Positions 8,574 to 17,884 of a stretch of 28,204 nucleotides of DNA are shown here, in pieces. The DNA comes from DATLYF01 sp035575095 (GTDB taxonomy: Bacteria > Pseudomonadota > Gammaproteobacteria > Competibacterales > Competibacteraceae), in contig DATLYF010000011.1 in the NCBI GenBank assembly GCA_035575095.1, positions 1 to 28,204 of the forward strand, given 5' to 3'. Each line of letters begins with the position of its first letter. Position 1 is the first letter of the stretch. The notes beneath the pieces are model-generated. The model was not told where the DNA came from and made no database searches. It was given only the letters and a program-made list of their open reading frames with translations. A program made the translations under genes and the position numbers.

Positions 8574-9305
8574 TTAGTGGAATATCCTGACCATCTCGCT
8601 GCGCAAGCTGTGTCGATGCTTGAGGAAATAACGCCGCAGGTTATCGATGTCGGCGAGCCGGGCAGCCCCATCGTCCGGGCGCGCTTGGGCACGGATGCGG
8701 CTGAGCAGCAATTTCAGCGACAGGGTCTTGATCTGGGCATCCATCTCGCCGCTCAACAATCGTGCCCAGATCGGATGCTGCCGCGGTGGAATGTCGTCCG
8801 CATCGTCCTCACCCGCTCTCTCCATCACGGACGCGGCATCACTCGCGCCGCGACGCTGGCTCCGTAGCCGCTGGACCTCGCCGGTATCGACCCCGGTCAG
8901 CCGGGCGATTTCGGCCTCGGGCAGACGCAGTCTCAGCAACTGCCCGATCTGTTGCTCCAGGGCTTCACTCAACGCCCCCGCTCGCGCCCCCAACCAGGGC
9001 TGTGACAGGCAGCAACCGGGCTTGTCGGCGCAGTCGGGATCCGCCGGCAGCTCAGCATGCACGAAGACCTTGAAAGTGCCAATGCTGATATGCTGCCAGG
9101 TATGTTCCTGCAGCGCCTGACGCAGATTGAAGACCCGCCCGCACGTGGCGCACTCCAGGGTACGCCGCAACCCAAACCAGGACTCGCCCTGCTGGGATTT
9201 GATCCAAACGTCGATACGCTTGTGCTCCGGGTCGCAGGCCACGCGGCTTACATCCCAGGGCGCCACGACGCCCAGAATATGCCGGCAGAATTCGCTGTCT
9301 TTCAC
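8574..9305 (-). CDS. ISL3-type zinc-finger plus helix-turn-helix protein without a transposase core
   Basis: Encodes a 243-residue protein from GTG 9305, chosen because GGAGG lies five bases upstream; the open frame runs back to 9446 with no support. Residues about 15-100 follow the N-terminal zinc-binding domain of ISL3 transposases: a WDVSRVACDPEHKRIDVWI strand pair, CATC (Cys52, Cys55), then EHTWQHISIGTFKVFVHAELP, matching the ISL3 RTWRHL...HARVP pattern, then further Cys. A likely helix-turn-helix follows (LPEAEIARLTGVDTGEVQRLR). The DDE catalytic domain is absent and no inverted repeats are seen. It therefore looks like a domesticated DNA-binding protein. The role, perhaps regulating the FIST-like gene, is inference. 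Confidence 0.6.
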   Translation of the reverse strand: MKDSEFCRHILGVVAPWDVSRVACDPEHKRIDVWIKSQQGESWFGLRRTLECATCGRVFNLRQALQEHTWQHISIGTFKVFVHAELPADPDCADKPGCCLSQPWLGARAGALSEALEQQIGQLLRLRLPEAEIARLTGVDTGEVQRLRSQRRGASDAASVMERAGEDDADDIPPRQHPIWARLLSGEMDAQIKTLSLKLLLSRIRAQARPDDGAARLADIDNLRRYFLKHRHSLRSEMVRIFH

Positions 9306-9337
9306 CGCAACCTCCCATGTCGAAACAGCCGACAAAG

Positions 9338-9360
9338 GCGGGCGCCATTGCGACGCCCGC
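9338..9360 (-). terminator. Probable terminator downstream of pedF
   Basis: On the minus strand a stem GCGGGCG/CGCCCGC with a 9-base loop is followed by CCTTTGTC. It lies 44 bases after the pedF stop and just before the ribosome-binding site of the zinc-finger gene. The T-tract is weak, so some read-through into the next genes is possible. Confidence 0.5.
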
Positions 9361-9403
9361 AGTTTCCTCGGCCAACCCCTGGCCGTTCCTCTACCACTGC
9401 GAG

Positions 9404-9829
9404 TCAGTCGATACGCACGGTCTCCAGCCAGGCACGGATCGCCCACAGCGCCTCCTGGCTGAGCGGCCCTTCCGGCTGGGCGAACTTGGGCATGTACACG
9501 GCGCCGTTACGCACCGCGCCATTGCGTACCCGTTCCTGGAACCATTCGTCGCCGGCATCGCCCTGTTCCAGCTTGCGCAGATCGGGGGCGATGCCGCCGG
9601 ACACCGCATCCAGGCCATGGCAGCGGGCGCAGTTCTGCGCGTAGGCGGACTTGCCGATGTTGATTGCCACCTCGTTACCGCGGTAAGGGTTGGTGGGGCG
9701 CCACTCCTCGCCCAGGGGCTCCAGCCCCGTAGTATCCACGGGCTGCGGCGAGACATCGCCATGACCCAGAGCCGTACCGGCGAGCAGCATCAGCATAGAC
9801 CCGCCAAGAAGCATCAGACCGCGCGTCAT
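9404..9829 (-). CDS. pedF: Cytochrome c-550 PedF
   Basis: Encodes a 141-residue exported monohaem cytochrome c. A signal peptide with a hydrophobic core (about residues 5-22, ending ALGHG) precedes the mature part. The haem motif is CARCH (Cys67, Cys70, His71) and the distal Met is likely Met113 in VYMPKF. The pre-haem segment with EEWRPTNPYRGNEVAI matches the PedF-type cytochrome c-550 associated with PQQ-dependent alcohol dehydrogenases. It accepts electrons from the quinoprotein in the periplasm. It is divergent from the sigma-54 activator and preceded by a clear sigma-54 promoter. The quinoprotein dehydrogenase itself is not in this window. Confidence 0.9.
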   Translation of the reverse strand: MTRGLMLLGGSMLMLLAGTALGHGDVSPQPVDTTGLEPLGEEWRPTNPYRGNEVAINIGKSAYAQNCARCHGLDAVSGGIAPDLRKLEQGDAGDEWFQERVRNGAVRNGAVYMPKFAQPEGPLSQEALWAIRAWLETVRID

Positions 9830-9883
9830 TACTCTACAACCTCCAATGGTGTGGCTATCGTGTTGATCTGTGCTCTAATTTTT

Positions 9884-9899
9884 AGCAACCATGATGCCA
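9884..9899 (-). promoter_or_regulatory. Sigma-54 promoter of pedF
   Basis: On the minus strand the sequence reads TGGCATCATGGTTGCT. The -24 GG and the -12 GC are separated by exactly 10 bases, and the TTGCT end matches the consensus TGGCACGNNNNTTGCW. It lies 55 bp upstream of the pedF start, as expected for a sigma-54 promoter with a short leader. Confidence 0.85.
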
Positions 9900-9903
9900 A
9901 TTC

Positions 9904-9916
9904 AATCAACTCATTG
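9904..9916 (+). promoter_or_regulatory. IHF-consensus site
   Basis: AATCAACTCATTG matches the IHF consensus WATCAANNNNTTR at every defined position. It lies between the pedF sigma-54 promoter and the upstream TGTCAC sites, the usual place where IHF bends DNA to bring an activator to sigma-54 RNA polymerase. Confidence 0.6.
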
Positions 9917-9984
9917 AAAAATCGTGAACAATATCGCCCTCCATCCGTTTCCGCGGGTTGCCTAGACAGTGGATGTCTGGCGAT

Positions 9985-10011
9985 TGTCACGGGGATGGAA
10001 CAGCCTGTCAC
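9985..10011. promoter_or_regulatory. TGTCAC pair, likely activator binding site for pedF
   Basis: Two direct TGTCAC hexamers (9985-9990, 10006-10011) have starts 21 bp apart, about two helical turns. They lie about 86-112 bp upstream of the pedF -24 element. The same hexamer recurs upstream of the two pqqA promoters. They are probably enhancer sites for the adjacent sigma-54 activator. Confidence 0.55.
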
Positions 10012-10214
10012 TGGATTGCGCAATAATGGCTACCGACTGATGAAAAAATCGGGTTCTCTGTGCTCACGAAGACCGCTAGACTAGATTGATATGCAATTCG
10101 AGCAGCACTCGGATAGGCGATGAACAACAGACGCACAGCAAGAGGCGCAACAGCGCCCGGTGCGCAATACCAGCCGGTATCACCACGACCGGTAAAGAGG
10201 AAGGAGAAACATCG

Positions 10215-12226
<2,012 letters not shown>

Positions 12227-12230
<4 letters not shown>

Positions 12231-12272
12231 CATTGTCACTGGCTGTCACGTTCCTGTCACAGGGGCGTGACA
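12227..12272. promoter_or_regulatory. TGTCAC/GTGACA enhancer cluster upstream of pqqA
   Basis: The perfect palindrome GTGACATTGTCAC (12227-12239) overlaps the activator stop codon. It is followed by TGTCAC at 12244-12249 and 12255-12260 and by GTGACA at 12267-12272; the last two face each other across 6 bases. The cluster lies about 75-120 bp upstream of the sigma-54 promoter at 12346. It is probably the binding region of the sigma-54 activator encoded just upstream. Confidence 0.7.
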
Positions 12273-12345
12273 GCCGAGCCGGCATGCATCCATCAAATCG
12301 GGTCTTTTTCCATTGTTGACCGGCACTTAGCGATAGTGCCGGCGC

Positions 12346-12360
12346 TGGCACGGAACCTGC
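12346..12360 (+). promoter_or_regulatory. Sigma-54 promoter of pqqABCDE
   Basis: The sequence TGGCACGGAACCTGC has a perfect -24 element (TGGCACG) and GG-N10-GC spacing. The -12 element is CTGC instead of TTGC. It lies 62 bp before pqqA and downstream of the TGTCAC cluster. Confidence 0.85.
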
Positions 12361-12421
12361 GTGAACTTTTGGCGTGTCGTGCGACACACTTATAACCATT
12401 CCATATCAGAGGAGCACCACC

Positions 12422-12496
12422 ATGAGATGGGAAAAGCCCAGTTTCACCGAGATGCGCTTCGGCTTCGAAGTGACCATGTACATCGCCAACCGCTGA
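12422..12496 (+). CDS. pqqA: PqqA, PQQ precursor peptide (copy 1)
   Basis: Encodes a 24-residue peptide, the substrate from which PQQ is made. The core FGFEVTMYIANR carries the conserved Glu16 and Tyr20 that PqqE cross-links. The start is supported by GAGGAG about 9 bases upstream. The N-terminal RWEKPSFTEMR is typical of the family and is needed for binding PqqD. It is the first gene of pqqABCDE and is followed by a strong hairpin before pqqB. Confidence 0.96.
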   Translation: MRWEKPSFTEMRFGFEVTMYIANR

Positions 12497-12503
12497 TCCC
12501 GGC

Positions 12504-12535
12504 GCTCCCGGCCCGGGCAGTGCCGGGTCGGGAGC
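12504..12535 (+). terminator. Hairpin between pqqA and pqqB, likely attenuator
   Basis: A strong stem GCTCCCG/CGGGAGC (12504-12510 with 12529-12535), extended internally by CCGG/CCGG pairing, lies 8 bp after the pqqA stop. It is followed only by CTTTCG, so it probably causes partial termination or mRNA stabilisation. Either would leave more pqqA transcript than transcript of the enzyme genes. Confidence 0.6.
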
Positions 12536-12557
12536 CTTTCGCAAGGCATCGCGCCCC

Positions 12558-13466
12558 ATGCACATCCGTATCCTCGGCTCCGCCGCCGGCGGCGGTTTCC
12601 CACAGTGGAACTGCAACTGCCGCAACTGTGCCGGCCTGCGTGCCGGTATTCTGCGCGCACGACCGCGCACCCAGTCGTCGCTCACCGTGAGCGGCGACGG
12701 CCAGAACTGGTTGCTGATCAACGCCTCGCCGGACATCCGTGCCCAACTGGCCGCCTTCGCGCCGCTGCAGCCGGGCCGGCGCCTGCGCGACACCGCCATC
12801 GCCGCCGTGCTGCTCATGGACAGCCAGATCGACCACGTCAGCGGCCTGCTGGCGCTGCGCGAGGGGCCGCCGATCCGTCTCTATTGCAGCGACCCGGTCT
12901 ATCACGACCTGACCTCGGGCCTGCCGCTGATCGGCGTGCTCGGCCACTACTGCGGTGTGGAACGGCGCCCCGTCCCCCTGGACGGCTGCAGCTTTGCCAT
13001 TGCCGAGGTGCCAGGCCTGCGCTTGACCGCCGTGGCCCTGTCCAGCATGGCGCCGCCCTATTCGCCGCACCGGCATGATCCCCACCCCGGCGACAACCTG
13101 GGCCTGCTGATCGAGGACGAGGACAGCGGCCGGCGGGTGTTCTATGCGCCCGGCCTGGGCGAGATCGAGCCGCATTTGCAACCGTACCTGGAGAGCGCCG
13201 ATGCGCTGCTGGTCGATGGCACCTTCTGGCGCGAGGACGAGATGATCCTGGCCGGGGTAGGCCACAAGCTGGCCGCCGAGATGGGGCATCTGCCGCAATC
13301 CGGCCGCGGTGGCATGATCGAGGTGCTGCGTTCCCTGCGCGGGCGCAAGATCCTCATCCACATCAACAACACCAACCCGATCCTGGACGAGGACTCGCCC
13401 GAGCGGGCCGAGCTCGTCGCCGCCGGGATCGAAGTGGCCTACGACGGCATGGACATTATTCTATGA
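12558..13466 (+). CDS. pqqB: PqqB, metallo-beta-lactamase-fold enzyme of PQQ synthesis
   Basis: Encodes a 302-residue protein with the PqqB opening LGSAAGGGFPQWNCNCRNC. Its metallo-beta-lactamase-fold motifs include MDSQIDHVSGL, in the place of the usual HxHxDH, and APGLGEIEPHL and VDGTFWREDEM. The SNGK-like end reads HINNTNPILDEDSPER. In the PQQ pathway PqqB hydroxylates the tyrosine of the cross-linked Glu-Tyr intermediate. Length is normal. Its stop overlaps the pqqC start (ATGA), giving translational coupling. There is no second pqqB in the second pqq cluster. Confidence 0.96.
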   Translation: MHIRILGSAAGGGFPQWNCNCRNCAGLRAGILRARPRTQSSLTVSGDGQNWLLINASPDIRAQLAAFAPLQPGRRLRDTAIAAVLLMDSQIDHVSGLLALREGPPIRLYCSDPVYHDLTSGLPLIGVLGHYCGVERRPVPLDGCSFAIAEVPGLRLTAVALSSMAPPYSPHRHDPHPGDNLGLLIEDEDSGRRVFYAPGLGEIEPHLQPYLESADALLVDGTFWREDEMILAGVGHKLAAEMGHLPQSGRGGMIEVLRSLRGRKILIHINNTNPILDEDSPERAELVAAGIEVAYDGMDIIL

Positions 13467-14200
13467 CGAGCGCCGACACCCCCTGGTCCCCCGCCGAATT
13501 CGAGGCGCGGCTGCGCGCCCTGGGCAGTCGCTACCATATCCACCACCCGTTCCAGGTGGCCATGCACCAGGGCGAGCTCAGCCGCGCCCAGATCCAGGGC
13601 TGGGTAGCCAACCGCTACTATTACCAGATCAACATACCACGCAAGGACGCCGTGATCCTCGCCAACTGCCCGCAGCGCGAGGTGCGGCGGCGCTGGATTC
13701 AGCGCATCCTCGACCACGACGGCGATGCTGACAGCGAGGGCGGCATCGAGGCCTGGACTCGGCTGGGCGAGGCGGTGGGTCTGGACCGTGCCACCCTGGA
13801 GTCGCAGCGCCTGGTGCTGCCGGGGGTACGCTTCGCCGTCGACGCCTATGTCAACTTCGCCCGCCAGGCACCGTGGCAGGAGGCGGTAGCCTCGTCGCTC
13901 ACCGAGCTGTTCGCCCCCACCATCCACCGCCAGCGCCTGGAGGGCTGGCCGCAGCGCTATCCGTGGATCGAGCCCGAGGGCCTCGAGTACTTCCGCAACC
14001 GCCTGACCCAGGCGCACCGCGACGTGGAACACGGCCTGGCCCTGACCCTGGCCCATTTCGACACCCGCGCTCTGCAGCAACGCGCCCTGGATATCCTGCG
14101 CTTCAAGCTGGAAGTGCTGTGGAGCATGCTGGACGCCATGTACCTGGCCTACGTGCTGGAGATGCCGCCGTTCTTCACCGTCGAGGAGCGCGCACCATGA
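13463..14200 (+). CDS. pqqC: PqqC, pyrroloquinoline-quinone synthase
   Basis: Encodes a 245-residue cofactor-free oxidase that performs the final ring closure and eight-electron oxidation to PQQ. Family features include YHIHHPFQVAMHQGELSRAQIQGWVANRYYYQ (described in pieces: HHPF, QGWVANRYYYQ), RRRWIQRILDHDGD and the ELFAPTIHRQR segment with catalytic residues. Length is normal for a free-standing PqqC rather than a PqqCD fusion. It overlaps pqqB and pqqD by ATGA at both ends. Confidence 0.96.
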   Translation: MTSADTPWSPAEFEARLRALGSRYHIHHPFQVAMHQGELSRAQIQGWVANRYYYQINIPRKDAVILANCPQREVRRRWIQRILDHDGDADSEGGIEAWTRLGEAVGLDRATLESQRLVLPGVRFAVDAYVNFARQAPWQEAVASSLTELFAPTIHRQRLEGWPQRYPWIEPEGLEYFRNRLTQAHRDVEHGLALTLAHFDTRALQQRALDILRFKLEVLWSMLDAMYLAYVLEMPPFFTVEERAP

Positions 14201-14466
14201 ATCCGACCACCGCAATCCTGCGCCTTGCCCCCGGCTATCGCCTGCAGTGGGAGGAGGCCCAGCAGGCCGACGTGCTGCTCTACCCCGAGGGCATGGTCAC
14301 GCTCAACCCCAGCGCCGCCGCGATCCTCAGGCTGTGCGACGGCAGCCGCGATGCAGCGGCCATCATCGCCACCCTGGAGGTGCTGTTCCCTGGCGTCGAT
14401 CTCGCCGCCGATGTACGCGAATTCCTGGAGATCGCCCATGAACGCGGCTGGATCCGGCTCGGTTGA
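14197..14466 (+). CDS. pqqD: PqqD, peptide chaperone for PqqA (copy 1)
   Basis: Encodes an 89-residue RiPP-recognition protein. It binds PqqA and presents it to the radical SAM enzyme PqqE. The typical PqqD core is visible: LQWEEAQQADVLLYPEGMVTLN in pieces (RLQWEEAQQ, LLYPEGMVTLN), AAAILRLCDGSRD and a C-terminal EIAHERGWIRL. It starts by ATGA overlap with pqqC, and pqqE starts within its last 29 bases. Confidence 0.95.
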   Translation: MNPTTAILRLAPGYRLQWEEAQQADVLLYPEGMVTLNPSAAAILRLCDGSRDAAAIIATLEVLFPGVDLAADVREFLEIAHERGWIRLG

Positions 14467-15577
14467 GGTCTCCCGGCCCTTCTGGTTGTTGGCGGAGCTG
14501 ACCTATGCCTGCCCGCTGCAGTGTCCGTATTGCTCCAACCCGCTGGACTACGCCGCTCGGCGCGACGAGCTGGACACCGATACCTGGCTGCGGGTGCTGC
14601 GCGAGGCCCGTGCCTTGGGCGCCACCCAGCTCGGCCTGTCCGGGGGCGAGCCGCTGACCCGCCGCGATCTGGAAACCATCGTCGCCGAGGCGCGCCGGCT
14701 CGGTTACTACAGCAACCTGATCACCTCCGCCGTGGGCATGAGTGAAGCGCGTATCGCGCGGCTACGCGCCGCCGGGCTGGACCACATCCAGGTGAGCTTT
14801 CAGGCCAGCGGCGAGGAGCTCAACGATCTCATCGCCGGCACCGCCGCCTTCCGCCACAAGCTGGCCATGGCCCGGGCGGTCAAGGCTCAGGGTTATCCCA
14901 TGGTGCTGTGCTTCGTGCTGCATCGCGACAACATCGACGAGATCGATGCGGTGCTGAGCCTGGCGGCGGAGCTGCAGGCGGATTACGTGGAGCTGGCCAC
15001 CACCCAGTACTACGGCTGGGCCTGGGTCAACCGCGACCGGCTGCTGCCCACCCGTGAGCAGCTCGCCCGCGCCGAGACCGTGGCCCATGCCTGGCAGGAG
15101 AGGATGCGCGGGCACATGAAGATCTACTACGTGGTGCCGGACTACTACGAAGAGCGCCCCAAGCCCTGCATGAACGGCTGGGGCAAAGTGTTCCTCACCA
15201 TCACCCCCGACGGCGCCGCCCTGCCCTGCCACGCCGCCCGCCAGCTGCCGGGGCTGACCTTCCCCAACGTGCGCGAGCACACCCTCGACTGGATCTGGCG
15301 CGAATCGCCGGCCTTCAATCGCTTCCGCGGCTACGACTGGATGCAGGAGCCCTGCCGCTCCTGCCCGGAGAAGACAAAGGACTTCGGCGGCTGCCGCTGC
15401 CAGGCGTTCCTGCTCACCGGCGATGCCACCGCAGCCGATCCGGTCTGTAGCCTGTCGCCGCATCACGAGCGGGTATTGGCGGCGATCGACTCGGCTCGCC
15501 GCGCCGCCGAGGCCGCCCGACCCCAGCCGCTCGTCTTCCGCAACCCGCGCAATTCACGGCGCTTGAGCCACCTTTGA
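14438..15577 (+). CDS. pqqE: PqqE, radical SAM PqqA-peptide cross-linking enzyme (copy 1)
   Basis: Encodes a 379-residue radical SAM enzyme that forms the Glu-Tyr carbon-carbon bond in PqqA. The SAM cluster motif is CPLQCPYC (Cys25, Cys29, Cys32). GLSGGEPLTRRD follows. The C-terminal SPASM region has CMNGWG, LPCHAARQLPG and CRSCPEKTKDFGGCRCQAF, which hold the auxiliary Fe-S clusters. ATG 14438 was chosen because GGAG lies upstream, inside the pqqD end, and the second copy starts at the equivalent point. The open frame extends upstream through pqqD as a shadow. It ends the operon; no pqqF-type protease gene follows. Confidence 0.96.
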   Translation: MNAAGSGSVEVSRPFWLLAELTYACPLQCPYCSNPLDYAARRDELDTDTWLRVLREARALGATQLGLSGGEPLTRRDLETIVAEARRLGYYSNLITSAVGMSEARIARLRAAGLDHIQVSFQASGEELNDLIAGTAAFRHKLAMARAVKAQGYPMVLCFVLHRDNIDEIDAVLSLAAELQADYVELATTQYYGWAWVNRDRLLPTREQLARAETVAHAWQERMRGHMKIYYVVPDYYEERPKPCMNGWGKVFLTITPDGAALPCHAARQLPGLTFPNVREHTLDWIWRESPAFNRFRGYDWMQEPCRSCPEKTKDFGGCRCQAFLLTGDATAADPVCSLSPHHERVLAAIDSARRAAEAARPQPLVFRNPRNSRRLSHL

Positions 15578-15661
15578 CCGGGCCGGCTCTCGCCGACACC
15601 CACTGCTCGACCACCTCCCCCGCCCGGCTGCGGGAAGCGGGCCGCGCGATGGTCGCAGTGC

Positions 15662-16591
15662 TCAGGTAAGCGGGACATCGGCAGCGTGCTCGGTGCTTGC
15701 CGTGGGCAAGAGGCTGCGGCGGGCAGCATCGGTGATCGCCAATACGCAAGGATGCGTCAGTCGCCTTTGCACGGAAATGGCGAAATACTCGGCGAGAACC
15801 TCCCGGCTCCTGCCGATGATCTCCACCTCGTGCCGTGCCTGAATTTCCTGCTCCAGGACGGTGGGCGCGACGAAAACCCCGACGCCGCCCTCGCCGAAGG
15901 CCGTCATCAGTGAACTGCCGTCGAACTCGCCGACGCATCTCGGCGTTATCTTCTGCCGCTCCAACCAGCGCAGCAACTTCAGTCGGATCGCGGAATCCGG
16001 TCCCGGCAAAAGCATGGGCATGCCTTCGAGGCAGTGGGGAAAGCCGCCGTCACAGCGCTGTGCCAGCGTCGGACTGGCAAAAAAACTCAGGCCGGATTCG
16101 CCCAAGCGATGGTTGTAGGCGCGCACGTCGACTGTCTGCGGAATCGGTGCATCGGCGATCACCAGGTCGAGCCGATGCACCGCCAGTTCGGAGAGCAAGC
16201 TATCGATCTTCCATTCCTGGCAGATGATCTTGACCGGCGTGGGCAGACGCACAGCGGGCTCGAGCAAGCGGTAGGCGAGCGACTTGGGTACAGCGTCAGC
16301 CACCCCGACCCGGAATTCCATGGGACGGCCATCGGGGTAGAGCCGGATCGTTTCCTCCAACTCGGCCTGCAGGGAGAAGATTTCCTCGGCATAGCCCAGC
16401 GCCAGCTTTCCCGCTTCGGTGAGTTCCAGCTTGCGGCCCTGGCGGACGAACAACTCGGCGCCGAGGCGCTGTTCCAGCAACTGGATCTGCCCGCTGATGG
16501 TATGCGGCGTGATCTTCAACTCTTCTCCGGCCCGCGCAATGCTGCCGGCAGTCGCCGCTTTCCAGAAATAAAACAGATGCTTGAGATTCAT
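15662..16591 (-). CDS. nhaR: LysR-family regulator, NhaR-like
   Basis: Encodes a 309-residue LysR regulator. The first 20 or so residues (NLKHLFYFWKAATAGSIARA) and the helix TPHTISGQIQLLEQRLG are typical of NhaR. NhaR senses sodium and activates the antiporter gene nhaA and related genes. The remainder is a standard LysR effector-binding domain (RVGVADAVPKSL, then DLVIADAPIP). No sodium/proton antiporter lies nearby, so the sodium role is not shown. It ends 85 bp from the convergent pqqE and is divergent from the HPF-like gene, with an AT-rich spacer. No strong ribosome-binding site precedes ATG 16591. Confidence 0.85.
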   Translation of the reverse strand: MNLKHLFYFWKAATAGSIARAGEELKITPHTISGQIQLLEQRLGAELFVRQGRKLELTEAGKLALGYAEEIFSLQAELEETIRLYPDGRPMEFRVGVADAVPKSLAYRLLEPAVRLPTPVKIICQEWKIDSLLSELAVHRLDLVIADAPIPQTVDVRAYNHRLGESGLSFFASPTLAQRCDGGFPHCLEGMPMLLPGPDSAIRLKLLRWLERQKITPRCVGEFDGSSLMTAFGEGGVGVFVAPTVLEQEIQARHEVEIIGRSREVLAEYFAISVQRRLTHPCVLAITDAARRSLLPTASTEHAADVPLT

Positions 16592-16707
16592 TGAGATTTT
16601 ATATCAATCGAAAATAACGATGTATTTAGCAGAATAAATCGAATTTACCTGAATGACAGGGTTGCGTACAGTCACCCTTGCCAACCCACGACAGGAGGAG
16701 ATGGAAC

Positions 16708-17067
16708 ATGCAACTCGACATTCAGGCTAGAGGCTTCAAACTCACCGCCGCTTTGCGCGAGCACGTTGCGCGCCGGCTCGGATTCGCCCTGGGACGTTAC
16801 GGATCCTGGGTCCAGCGCGTCACTGTTTGCCTCGGCGATGTGAATGGCCCGCGCGGCGGCGCCGACAAGCTGTGCCGGATCCTGGTCCGGCTGCGGTGCA
16901 TGCCCGCTATCGTCATCAAGGATCTCGGCACCGATCTCTACACAACGATCGATCTGGCGGCTGAGCGCACCGTGCGGCAAGTCGGCCGGCAGATCCACCA
17001 GCGGCAAAAGCCCAAGCGGCGCTTTCTGGCCCGCCGGTACGATGAAACCGGTCCGGTTTGGGCTTGA
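16708..17067 (+). CDS. HPF/RaiA-like ribosome-associated protein
   Basis: Encodes a 119-residue protein of the S30AE ribosome-hibernation family. The start MQLDIQARGFKLTAALREHVARRL follows the pattern of HPF (short): a first beta-strand, then a long helix beginning ALREHV. It then has SWVQRVTVCLGDVNGPRGGADKLCRI and the DLYTTIDLAAERTVRQVGRQI helix. It lacks the long C-terminal dimerisation domain and ends in a basic tail (KPKRRFLARR). GGAGG lies about 9 bases before ATG 16708. It probably binds the 30S decoding centre in stationary phase, inferred from family alone. Confidence 0.75.
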   Translation: MQLDIQARGFKLTAALREHVARRLGFALGRYGSWVQRVTVCLGDVNGPRGGADKLCRILVRLRCMPAIVIKDLGTDLYTTIDLAAERTVRQVGRQIHQRQKPKRRFLARRYDETGPVWA

Positions 17068-17118
17068 GAGCGTACCAGTCTGCTTCAGTGATCACCGACA
17101 TGAATCGAGGTAAGTCGC

Positions 17119-17799
17119 ATGAACACCAATGAAATCCTGGTCGCTCGCCGGCCGGTCGCTGCGGTTCAGGCTTCACTGGCCGTCAACCGCGTGCTCCGCA
17201 ACACCTACTGGCTGCTGTCGCTGACGCTGGCCTTCAGCGCCGCAGTGGCGGCGGGGACGGCCGCGCTGCGTCTGCCCCATCCCGGTCTGCTGCTGACCCT
17301 GGTCGGGTACTTCGGGCTGCTGTTCCTCACCACCCGCTTCCGCAACAGCGCGCTGGGTCTCACCTTCGTCTTCGCGCTCACCGGCTTCATGGGGTATACG
17401 CTGGGGCCAATCGTCAGCGCCTATCTGTCGCTGCCCAACGGGCACCAGGTCGTGATGACGGCCATGGGCGGTACGGCGGCGACCTTCCTCGGCCTGTCGG
17501 CCTATGCGCTGGCGAGTCGCAAAGACTTCAGCTTCCTCGGCGGCTTCCTGTTCGCTGGCATCCTGGTGGCGTTTCTGGGCGGACTGGCGGCGATGTTTTT
17601 GCAGATGCCGGCGCTGTCGCTTGCCGTCTCCGCCGCATTCGTGCTGCTGATGGCGGGGCTGATCCTGTTCGAGACGAGCCGCCTGGTCAACGGCGGCGAA
17701 ACCAACTACATCATGGCCACCGTCAGCCTGTATGTGGCGATCTACAACTTGTTCCTGAGCCTGCTGCAACTGCTCGGATTTGCCAGCGACGGCGACTGA
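17119..17799 (+). CDS. Bax inhibitor-1 family membrane protein (YccA-like)
   Basis: Encodes a 226-residue inner-membrane protein with about seven transmembrane helices. The family pattern is seen in NTYWLLSLTLAFSAAVA near the N-terminus, FALTGFMGYTLGPIV in the middle, and the C-terminal FETSRLVNGGETNYIMATVSLYVAIYNLFL (in pieces), where the conserved acidic residues of the BI-1 pore occur. YccA-like proteins interact with the FtsH protease and may affect ion flux. It lies 51 bp after the HPF-like gene on the same strand, a pairing that suggests a stress-response unit. Confidence 0.88.
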   Translation: MNTNEILVARRPVAAVQASLAVNRVLRNTYWLLSLTLAFSAAVAAGTAALRLPHPGLLLTLVGYFGLLFLTTRFRNSALGLTFVFALTGFMGYTLGPIVSAYLSLPNGHQVVMTAMGGTAATFLGLSAYALASRKDFSFLGGFLFAGILVAFLGGLAAMFLQMPALSLAVSAAFVLLMAGLILFETSRLVNGGETNYIMATVSLYVAIYNLFLSLLQLLGFASDGD

Positions 17800-17834
17800 G
17801 GACGACGCCATCACGCCTCGACGCCCGACTTGAC

Positions 17835-17862
17835 GTCCTCCCCCTGCCAAAGGAGGGAGGAC
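17835..17862 (+). terminator. Hairpin after the Bax-inhibitor-1 family gene
   Basis: A 7-bp stem GTCCTCC/GGAGGAC lies 36 bp downstream of the stop. No T-tract follows, so termination would be weak or Rho-assisted. Confidence 0.4.
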
Positions 17863-17884
17863 CCGATCACCTCCAGGAAGGAAC

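Larger units (their letters stand above)
9830..10214. other. Divergent regulatory region between pedF and the activator
   Basis: This 385-bp gene-free stretch is clearly more AT-rich than its flanks near 9840-9960. It carries the pedF sigma-54 promoter (9884-9899), a perfect match to the IHF consensus (9904-9916) and two TGTCAC sites (9985-9990 and 10006-10011). The part from 10030 to 10214 is the leader of the activator gene. I see no convincing sigma-70 promoter that I could place exactly for that gene. Confidence 0.7.

Noticed and set aside
8574..9446. Complete ISL3 insertion sequence
   Set aside because: There is no DDE catalytic domain, no terminal inverted repeats and no target duplication that I can see.
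10086..10214. N-terminal extension of the sigma-54 activator
   Set aside because: The 43 extra residues are not like the family, and AAGGAG lies before ATG 10215.
16592..16707. Sigma-54 promoter for the HPF-like gene
   Set aside because: HPF genes are often near rpoN, but no GG-N10-GC pair with flanking matches was found in this spacer.
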